The notes beneath the pieces are model-generated. The model saw only the letters and a program-made list of their open reading frames with translations. It did not search any database and was not told the origin of the DNA. 64,000 nt of DNA from Ascoidea tarda (nom. inval.) (lineage: Eukaryota > Ascomycota > Saccharomycetes > Ascoideales > Ascoideaceae): contig JAKTTS010000012.1 in assembly GCA_030560485.1 (NCBI GenBank), positions 1 through 64,000 on the forward strand. Direction: 5' to 3'. The position numbers were made by a program, and so were the translations under genes. Shown piece by piece: positions 56,583 to 64,000 of this stretch (position 1 is its first letter; every line of letters starts with the position of its first letter).

Positions 56583-58735
56583 TATGGAAATAAATTATAA
56601 ATTAGGACCAATTGAAATAAACACGAATTGAAAATGAATAGAAAATCAGATATTGGAACGTTTTTTTGGAATATAAATTTGATCTGAAGCAAAAATTAAT
56701 TTTAACTTTACTCGAGGAATTTGATTCTGGAGATAAAGAAAAAGAAAGAGAAATGTAATTAAAATAGAAATAACGAAGAAAACCAATTAATATATAATGA
56801 AATTAAATTTAAATTCAAAAATGGATTGTAATTTCTTTTATTTTTTTTAAGAATTTTTGTATAAAGTGAAAAAACCATTTACCTGTCTTAAATGGACTCG
56901 AAGTTTAAATCTGAATGGGCATATAATAAAATATATAATAAAAAATATAATAAAAATATAATTAAATACTGATACTGAGGGGTTGTATTGCTTTACTTGA
57001 AAACAGTGAAAAAGAGGGCAAAATGTTTTGGTAGAAAAGACAGATAATTCTCCAACATAAAACACTTTGAATGATTTTTTTTCAGTTTTTTTCTATTTTT
57101 TTTTTTCTTTCGTTCTGTTGGTTGTTCGAAAAGCTCGCCATTTAGCTTCAAGAGCCGAGCCGATTTTCTACATATCAAAGCCCAGGACATGAAAACGATT
57201 TTGAAGAGAAGAGTGGCTGGGACATGATTGCAGTGGAGTTCAAGTGCGTTTTCTGTTTCCAATTGAAAGTCATATAATGGATATGCTGCATGTTATCTAA
57301 TTGAAATGGAAATAGAATTGGAAACTAGAGAAAATAACCACAGTTAGCGAGCTTTTAGTTGAGTGTTTTTGCTGAAGGGTTGTATTACCTTAGGATGATT
57401 CAGGAAAGCGGGTTGAGAAAGTTTGTCCGAGATTGAAAACAATCAAAAAGGAAATGCGCGTCACGGATGGTCAGACGGGCGCGGTAGTGGTGGATTTGGA
57501 AGTAGTGGATCGTGCAAGGAAGTGTGAGATAGTTTTCATAAAGACAGACCTGGAGGCAGAGGCCAGATTTCCAGAGGATTTCCAGAGGACTTCTAGTAGA
57601 TAATCAACTGGTTCTAAATAGATCATTTTTTGTTTATATATCTGAGTAGACAGCCTTGTTTTTCTGGTGATGTGTGATGTGTTTTTGTTTTCGTTAGCAG
57701 TATTGGGGTATAGCGAACAGCAGATGATGGAGAGGAAGCAAATACCGAAATTAGGAAATAGAGCGGATGGCCAATCCGTCGCTTTTATTGCACGGAAGTA
57801 GAGTGTTGGCGAACACAGGAGCAAACACAAACTCGGGTGCAGAAATCTGTTTTTCACCAGAAAAGCTGGAGTAGCCCTTCCTGGTAGAAGAGGTGTGGTT
57901 TCGCTCAGTGCGAGTGCAACGCAACAGAATTGACCCCACCTTGGTGGAAGTCTTTGAGTCTGGCCAATCACAGCGCGTGCTTGAGCAGCTCTTCCCAAAA
58001 CAGCCGCTTCTCAGGTATTTCTCAAAGACGACCATTTTCAGTGATATATTCAGCAGGAAGGGAATATATATAATGGTGAATTTGACGAGAACTGGGATGT
58101 GTATGGTTGATGATGGTTGACCTCTTTGTGGTTGATTTCATCCAGATTGTATTTATTGTTTTATTTATTTTTTGTTCCAATTTCCCAGAATTTATACTAT
58201 AACTTCAAATGAATAACTGAAATTGAGTATCAGTTGATTTTGACCAGCTTAAGTTGAGTGTAATCAATTCAAATAGATAATTCAATTACTGATATTGAGG
58301 ATTTTATAAATGGTTTGATTGAATTTTTTTTTGCTGAATTCAATATTGAAATCCATATTTAAACCAATAAACCCGATTTATTTTTTCAATTAAATGAATA
58401 TTCACATTTGAATATCTAAATATTTGTCGGCCTACAGGTTATTCAATTTCAATTTCAATTTTTTATTGTAAAGATATTACCAGCTCAATTGACGATCAAT
58501 AGACAGGGCAGTAATTGGATGATTAATTATTGTTTGACACAAATTGAATTGATTCAACGATGGATATTTATTGACATTAGTCTTTAAAAATCCAGTATGA
58601 TAGTACTTGGATGGCATACGTTTTTGTGCGTTTGCATCCCTATTGATGGAAACTTAATATTTGAACTGTTGGTATAAATATCAATGAATAAATAAGAAAA
58701 AAAAGAGAAAAAAAAATATTTATTAGGATTGTGGA
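56583..58735. other. 2.15-kb intergenic region, AAT promoter and WSC-sensor 3' flank
   Basis: No recognisable gene. The part next to the aminotransferase is AT-rich. A GC-richer stretch at 57400-58030 contains open frames on both strands (minus 57471-57998, plus 57893-58120) with no family resemblance, and a CCAAT box in GGCCAATCACAGCGCG near 57962. The last 600 bp are AT-rich simple sequence. This is long for the window, and a non-coding RNA cannot be excluded. Confidence 0.45.
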
Positions 58736-60166
58736 CTATAAATCAGGATTCGTTACTCTTAAAAATTTACGGGAGTAATCTTTTTCATCACCAAAGGATT
58801 TTTTAGAACCAGCGTCAAGACTCATCATTAAGGCATCGGGATCTAGTCTTTGATCGACAAGCGGTACTAGAGTTTCGCCATCACTTCTTGTAAATTTGTG
58901 AGAGTTTTTGTCCATTAGTATTGGAGTTGCAGTTACTTTTGTTATTGAGCCGTTATCGTCAGAATCACCATTTTGATAGGGCGAGTTTCTGTTATTTTTG
59001 AATTTTCTTCTTAGGAGGAAAAAGACGATGAGGGCAATCAGAATTAGAAAGAATAGGCCAACGGAAACAAAAACGGCAGCTATTTTACCTGGAGAGTCCC
59101 AGAAAGAATTTGATTTAGTCCGGATGTTGTTATAGTTGGTAGTATCTTCATTTTCATTTTCATTGTCATTGTCATTGTCATTGTCATTTTCATTGGAGTC
59201 TGTTGTTTCAGATAGGTTGTTATTAACGAAGGAGTTGGTTGTGAATAAATTGTCAGTAGCGGTTTGAGAAATTGTATTTGCATTTGTATTTGCATTTGTA
59301 TTTGCATTTGTATTTGTATTTGTATTTGTATTTGTAATTGAGTTTGAGTTTTGTAGTGTTATTATGGATGAGATTACAACGGTGACTGAAGATCCTTCTC
59401 GTATTGATATTGAGTATAAAACTGAGATAGGTGTTGATTGAGCTGGAGGAGATGTAAGTGATTGAGTATTTGAGTTGGTGTTTGAATCTGAATCTGAATT
59501 TGAATCTGAATCTGAATTTGAGTCTGAATCTGAATTTGAGTCTGATTCTGAATTTGAGTCTGATTCTGAAGATGGAGTTACTAGCACTACTGAGGTTAGA
59601 ATTATTGTACTTTCTTGAGTGGTTGTTGATGGTTCTATTGTTAATGTTGTTAGAACGGTTGATTTTTCAGTTGATTTTGAAGTTGTTGTTACTTTGACGG
59701 AAACTGTTTGGGTTACCACGGCGGTTTTTTGATCATCGTCGTCACTATTATTATCTTTGTCATCATTATTGGAAGATTGAGTTGAATCCTGAGAGATCTT
59801 TGTTGAAGATTCAGCATAATAAGTACCAGATGGAGAGGATATTTGGATGTAAGCGTAATAAGAATCGCTAACACTACCACAACTATCATCTGGATAACCG
59901 GGACAAGAATCGTTACACTCACTGGTGGAAACATCATCATCAGGATCGGGAGTTAAATTTGAGCACCAGCAGTTTTTATTTAGGAGAATAGCATAGGCAT
60001 AGTTTAGATCTGAACAGTGGTTTTGGCATAGACCATTGGATTGGTAGATTGATACTGAGACTTGGGATTGGGCCGAGTTTAAAGAGTTACATAAATCTAT
60101 TGAGTGAGACAAATTTATCAAAAAGGAGAAGAAAATTAGTATTATTGTTATTATTAGAGTGGACAT
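58736..60166 (-). CDS. WSC1: WSC-family plasma-membrane cell-wall stress sensor
   Basis: A 476-residue type I membrane protein. The signal peptide (1-22, LIITIILIFFSFLINLSHS) is followed by a Cys-rich WSC domain (about 26-108; NGLCQNHCSDLNYAYAILL, NCWCSNL, CNDSCPGYPDDSCG). A long Ser/Thr-rich stalk with DSNSDSDSNSD and TNTNTNTNANTNAN repeats comes next, then a single span at about 357-383 (AAVFVSVGLFFLILIALIVF). The basic-start cytosolic tail ends in DYSRKFLRVTNPDL, matching the Wsc1-3 tail end DYSRxxLxVTNPD that contacts the Rho1 exchange factor Rom2. These sensors feed wall stress to Rho1, Pkc1 and the Slt2 MAP kinase. WSC1, WSC2 and WSC3 cannot be told apart here. The stalk repeats are typical O-mannosylated springs. 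Confidence 0.92.
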   Translation of the reverse strand: MSTLIITIILIFFSFLINLSHSIDLCNSLNSAQSQVSVSIYQSNGLCQNHCSDLNYAYAILLNKNCWCSNLTPDPDDDVSTSECNDSCPGYPDDSCGSVSDSYYAYIQISSPSGTYYAESSTKISQDSTQSSNNDDKDNNSDDDDQKTAVVTQTVSVKVTTTSKSTEKSTVLTTLTIEPSTTTQESTIILTSVVLVTPSSESDSNSESDSNSDSDSNSDSDSNSDSDSNTNSNTQSLTSPPAQSTPISVLYSISIREGSSVTVVISSIITLQNSNSITNTNTNTNTNANTNANTNANTISQTATDNLFTTNSFVNNNLSETTDSNENDNDNDNDNENENEDTTNYNNIRTKSNSFWDSPGKIAAVFVSVGLFFLILIALIVFFLLRRKFKNNRNSPYQNGDSDDNGSITKVTATPILMDKNSHKFTRSDGETLVPLVDQRLDPDALMMSLDAGSKKSFGDEKDYSRKFLRVTNPDL

Positions 60167-60167
60167 T

Positions 60168-60470
60168 GTATTAGATTAAATTAGATTAAATTAGATTAAA
60201 TTAGATTAGATTAGATTAGATTAGATTAATATGGAATAAATATGAGATGTGAGAATGAAATTGATGAGAAAAAGAAACCAAACAGAAAAAACCCAATTAT
60301 GATATTATAAAATGATATTAAAGAATGAGGTGAATGAGGTAAAATCGGATAAAAAAATGAAATGAAATAAAATAAGATAAGATAAAATGAAATAAATATA
60401 AGAATGATATGATATGATATGATATAAATATGATATAAATATGATATAAATATGATATGGATGATGGAAA
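60168..60470. repeat. Tandem simple repeats upstream of the WSC sensor
   Basis: Starts two bases before the WSC start codon. ATTAGATTAA units repeat about four times, then ATTAG units (60170-60230). After a gap, GATAT/GATATAAATAT units follow (60405-60462). These lie in the 5' leader and promoter of the sensor gene. Confidence 0.8.
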
Positions 60471-61673
60471 TTAATATGGATAAATGGGAAATAAATTTAA
60501 GATCAAATGTATAATGTAAATTGTATATGTAAATTGTAAATTGTATATGTAAATTGTAAATTAGAGATGTTTTTTATTATTTTTGGACTATGATATTGAA
60601 ATCATTAGAAAATGTTGATGATATAATCAGTGTAATTATAACTATAATTAATACGATAGTGGATATTTTGAGAAAGCGAACGAATATAATACAAAAACAA
60701 TAGGACAGTAAAAGTTATATATTTCTAGTTTCCAATTTTTTCCAAATTATTTTTAATCTATTATTAAATAATTACTAGGTATTGAGAAATAAGGATTGAG
60801 TGCTGGGAAGTGGATATAAGTTTTGAGCTTAAATATGGATAATGATGAAGAGATTCTGTAGAAGCAAAAACGGAAGGAAGATAGTGATTGGAGTGGAAAT
60901 ATTCAAGAGATGAAAGAGACTGATATTGGAAGAACAAAAAGTGTGGGAGTGACTGGAAGATGGAATTTCAAATTGAATATAAACCTGGATACAGAGCTGT
61001 TTATTGTCAGCGTTATTGGGTTAGAATTCTGAAACTTGGGAAAACAGGCCAAACAAGTAATTTTCTCTCTGGGAGAATTTGGTGTTTGGAGAGTTTTCCC
61101 GTGATTCGAAAGCAATCCGAGAGCAATTCGGAGGCAACTGCAAGATGAGATGGTGAGTGTGGAGGATGGAATGTAGCCGACGGGAGCGGACGCTGGAGTT
61201 GGTGTGTCTGAGTAAGAGAATTGTATTGGGCTGTGTTGAGCTCTGAAATGCTGCAGGAGAAGGAACAGCAATTTCAGGCCCAGCGCTCGTTCGGCTGCTT
61301 TCCGTCACCGCCGTCGCCTCACGCGCCAACCGTCGGCACTCCTAAGCCCAGGCCTCGCGGAACGACTAGTCACACGCACTGCTATATATAGAACTGCGCT
61401 TCCCAGACCCGCCGCGCAACCCGGACAGCTTGCCGCGTCCGCGCACGGTGACGGAGGCCAAGGCTGACGCAACCCCTGACTAAGCCATGTCACGCTTGCT
61501 TACCTCAGCGCAACCCTAATGTAAGCAGGGCTGTCTCCTTCTGAGTCTTTCTTCTGGGCTTGGCGTGGAGCGAACAGGTGCTGCTCTCGCCATATAAATA
61601 TCCTTCCTATGTCTATCTCTTCTCTTCCTCACTTGTTATTTCCAGAGGACCCTTATTTTTCCTTCTCTTACGT
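60471..61673. promoter_or_regulatory. Divergent promoter, WSC sensor / RIM101, with GC-rich island and TATA box
   Basis: The WSC side is AT-rich with irregular TGTAAATTGTA repeats (60510-60560). The RIM101 side has a strongly GC-rich island at about 61255-61500 (for example CACCGCCGTCGCCTCACGCG). A TATA box TATAAATA lies at 61593-61600, 74 bp before the RIM101 start, and a C/T-rich initiator-like leader follows it. Open frames in the island are unsupported. Confidence 0.5.
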
Positions 61674-64000
61674 ATGTCTGTTTTGCCTGATCTCGATATC
61701 TCTAAGGTTAACCATCTCGACCATCTCTCCTACCGTTCTTCCTCTCTTCTCAAAAACGCCTCAAACTTGATCATCGAATCCACTGCTTCTGTTTCCCCCT
61801 CTGTTTCTTCTCCCTCTTCTCGCTCCTCTGCCATGTCTCTCTCCCCTACACTGATGGACAACTACGCTTTGTCCATCAACGACGCTGCCAATAGCACCAG
61901 TAGAATTAGAAACAATATCAATACCAATAATGACGACCTTTCTGTTGTCCTGCCCAAGATCTCAAGCAACAAAAATGAGATCTTGAATTCAGATAACAAA
62001 ATCGCCAATAACACCAACTTGAACATCTCCAGATCTTCCACTCTATCCAACTCGTCCAACTCGTCGTCTCCTGCTTCTCTATCTCCAAACAATTTGTCAA
62101 TCTCAAACTCTCTTTCAAAATCAAAATCAGATTTGTCAAACATATCTTCCCCTTCTTCAGTCAGCTCAAGTGACTTGTCTCAATCTGATAATAAAATCAA
62201 TACCAATAAAAAAAATAACAATAACAATAACAATAACAATAACAATAACAATAACAATAACAATAACAATACAAATAACAACAATATAAATGCTCATATC
62301 AACACAAATACCAATTCAAATGATAATAATCATAACAACACTTCTAAAGGTAACATTAATGATGATTCTTCAAATCCTGTTGATCCATTCTCAAATTTAT
62401 CCGTCACTTATAATGAGCCTTCTTCATCTAACTCTAATTCTAACTCAAACCCAAACTCAGCTTCCATCTCTCCAAACCAAAAACTATCCTCTTCAACTTC
62501 AAATAATCTATCCTCTTACTCATCCTTTGGCCCTTCCAACAATAACAACATCCCAAATAATAATATCGACAACAGTAATAACTCTTCAAACTCTTCCTTC
62601 CCTTTAAGACCCTCTTATTACTCAAACTATAACTCAAACTACAACTATTCCCGCTCAAATCCTCTATCAATGAACATCAATACTCTAAACAACATTGCTG
62701 GTTTAAATTTAAACCAAAACCAGCATCAAAACCAATTCAACAATAATAACAACAACAACTTCCACTACAGCCATAGATCATCCTATCCCCCTCCTCATCC
62801 TCACTCAAACTCTCATTACAACAATCATCAAATTCCTCCTCCTCCCCATCACCCTCACCCTCAATCTCATCCACACCCCTCTCATTTAAACGCTTTTGCT
62901 TTACAGCAATTACAACAAGTTCAAGCCCAACTTCAAATTCAACAACAGTCCGCTCTCACTCAACAACAACAATTGCTTTCAAATCAAAATCAAAACCAAA
63001 ACCAAAATCAAAACCAAAACCAAAATCAAAACCAAAACCAAAACCAAAGCTTGAGATCAAAAAAATACATTAAAAAAATCAAAGATGATGAAATTAAAGG
63101 TCCATTGCCTTGTAAATGGGGTGACTGCAAACTAATCTTCGATACTCCTGAACAGTTATATTCACACTTGTGCGATCTTCATGTTGGCAGAAAATGCAAC
63201 AGAAACCTATCTCTTAATTGTAACTGGGAAAACTGTAAGGTCCAAACTGTCAAAAGAGACCATATAACCTCCCATCTAAGAGTTCACGTTCCTCTAAAAC
63301 CTTACTCCTGTCAAGTTTGCACTAAAAGATTCAAAAGACCCCAAGATTTGAAAAAACATATCAAAACTCACGCCGATGATGCTGGAAATATCAACTCTCT
63401 AAATCAAAACCTAAACTTGAATTTAAATCTAAATTCAAATCCTCTATCTTCTCTATCAACCAACAACAACAACTCTATCAACAACCCAATCACTAACTCA
63501 ATTAACGGTTTAAATAATTTAAGTAACTTGAACAACTTGAACAACTTGAACAACCTAAGTAACTTGAGTAACATAAACTCCATCAACCCCTCAAATAACC
63601 TACTTAACTTCAATTTTATGAACCAAAATCAAAATTCTCATCATCCATACTCCTCCTTAAATTACCCCAACGATTATAATCCAGGTAACTCTTATCACCC
63701 ATCTTATAACGACTTTAATTATCAATCAAATAATCAACCAAATAATTTCAATTCAATCAATACCAATAACAACAATAACAACACCAATAACAATAATAGT
63801 TATTATTCAAACTATGATGTCATCTTACCACCAAATGATGATTATCATTCTCCACTACACCCACAACCATTGGATTCCTCCTATATCTCTTCCTCAATTC
63901 CAAACAGCTCTTCAAACTCTCTTGACACTGAAATTTTATCCAAAAAACGTAAAATTAACTCCTTAATATCAGATTTTTATGAAGATATTAAGCGCTCAAA
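61674..64000 (+). CDS. RIM101: Rim101/PacC pH-response zinc-finger factor (3' end outside window)
   Basis: Open from the ATG at 61674 to the right edge (775 codons so far), so the C-terminus is missing. The N-terminal half is Ser/Asn-rich with a poly-Asn run (AACAAT repeats, 62216-62272), His/Pro-rich patches ([15 protein letters not shown]) and an NQ repeat near 63000. Three C2H2 fingers follow at about residues 479-560. Finger 1 reads [19 protein letters not shown], leading to [18 protein letters not shown]. Finger 2 is [20 protein letters not shown] and finger 3 is [19 protein letters not shown]. These match PacC/Rim101, including the VKRDHITSH and [13 protein letters not shown]-contact helices. 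A basic KKRKI segment follows near the edge. The factor is activated by Rim13 proteolysis at alkaline pH. Two in-frame CTG codons lie in the variable N-terminus. Confidence 0.95.
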   Translation, partial: MSVLPDLDISKVNHLDHLSYRSSSLLKNASNLIIESTASVSPSVSSPSSRSSAMSLSPTLMDNYALSINDAANSTSRIRNNINTNNDDLSVVLPKISSNKNEILNSDNKIANNTNLNISRSSTLSNSSNSSSPASLSPNNLSISNSLSKSKSDLSNISSPSSVSSSDLSQSDNKINTNKKNNNNNNNNNNNNNNNNNNNTNNNNINAHINTNTNSNDNNHNNTSKGNINDDSSNPVDPFSNLSVTYNEPSSSNSNSNSNPNSASISPNQKLSSSTSNNLSSYSSFGPSNNNNIPNNNIDNSNNSSNSSFPLRPSYYSNYNSNYNYSRSNPLSMNINTLNNIAGLNLNQNQHQNQFNNNNNNNFHYSHRSSYPPPHPHSNSHYNNHQIPPPPHHPHPQSHPHPSHLNAFALQQLQQVQAQLQIQQQSALTQQQQLLSNQNQNQNQNQNQNQNQNQNQNQSLRSKKYIKKIKDDEIKGPLPCKWGDCKLIFDTPEQLYSHLCDLHVGRKCNRNLSLNCNWENCKVQTVKRDHITSHLRVHVPLKPYSCQVCTKRFKRPQDLKKHIKTHADDAGNINSLNQNLNLNLNLNSNPLSSLSTNNNNSINNPITNSINGLNNLSNLNNLNNLNNLSNLSNINSINPSNNLLNFNFMNQNQNSHHPYSSLNYPNDYNPGNSYHPSYNDFNYQSNNQPNNFNSINTNNNNNNTNNNNSYYSNYDVILPPNDDYHSPLHPQPLDSSYISSSIPNSSSNSLDTEILSKKRKINSLISDFYEDIKRS

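Noticed and set aside
57471-57998. 175-codon minus-strand frame in the aminotransferase upstream region
   Set aside because: No family resemblance. Overlapping frames on both strands are open too, as expected by chance in a GC-richer patch, and there are no supporting gene signals.
59080-59307. Repetitive frames on either strand within the WSC-sensor stalk
   Set aside because: They are out-of-frame readings of the coding microsatellites.
1-64000. Transposons, retroelement remains or CRISPR arrays
   Set aside because: No reverse transcriptase, integrase or transposase motifs, no long terminal or inverted repeats and no regularly spaced repeats were seen on reading through.

Overview
The window is nuclear DNA of a budding yeast (Saccharomycotina). 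It is AT-rich, densely packed with single-copy yeast housekeeping genes, and carries a few short-to-long spliceosomal introns with yeast-type branch points (AACTAAC, TACTAAC). It also has a tRNA with a short intron and many Asn/Gln-rich low-complexity tracts. CTG codons are nearly absent from conserved protein regions: I found none in frame in four conserved genes checked by hand. This fits a CUG-reassigned lineage, or one with strong CUG avoidance. I cannot name the species. I see no transposon, virus-derived element, CRISPR array or rRNA.

Layout. 0-4 kb: the decayed 3' part of an SDS22-type leucine-rich-repeat gene, then SUB2 with a 928-nt intron. 4-8 kb: an insulysin-type protease (STE23-like copy A) and a tiny metallothionein-like gene. 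8.5-14 kb: a large F-box protein, TFA1 and YTP1. 14.3-14.8 kb: two unidentified gene relics. 15-23 kb: KEX2, spliced YIP3 and a second insulysin (STE23-like copy B). 23-32 kb: YRA1 with two introns and a 30-nt microexon, a probable ATG32 mitophagy receptor, and the phosphatase PPZ1. 33-42 kb: SUA5, RSC1/RSC2, an intron-bearing tRNA-Gln(UUG), mevalonate diphosphate decarboxylase and TUP1. 44-47 kb: a STF2/TMA10 hydrophilin, a novel 21-cysteine metallothionein-like protein with GKTE repeats, and a second decayed LRR gene. 47-57 kb: COQ1, OST5, an unrecognised propeller-like protein, a NAD kinase (UTR1-like), a periplasmic-binding-protein-like gene (Ca3427 type) and an aspartate aminotransferase. 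58-64 kb: a WSC-type wall-stress sensor and RIM101, which runs off the right edge.

How the genes relate. SUB2 and YRA1 encode partners in mRNA export (TREX) and both carry long introns whose retention gives an immediate stop; the YRA1 intron sits exactly where the autoregulatory intron of S. cerevisiae lies. KEX2 and the two STE23-like proteases, all within 19 kb, belong to the families that mature the two yeast mating pheromones. KEX2 followed by YTP1 reproduces the S. cerevisiae gene order. Two separate cysteine-rich small proteins suggest metal handling. WSC sensor, PPZ1, TUP1 and RIM101 are all signalling or transcription regulators, but nothing in the sequence shows that they act as a unit.

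Limits. Everything here was read by eye. Family assignments rest on remembered motifs and alignments, residue positions are approximate where stated, and no database search was run.
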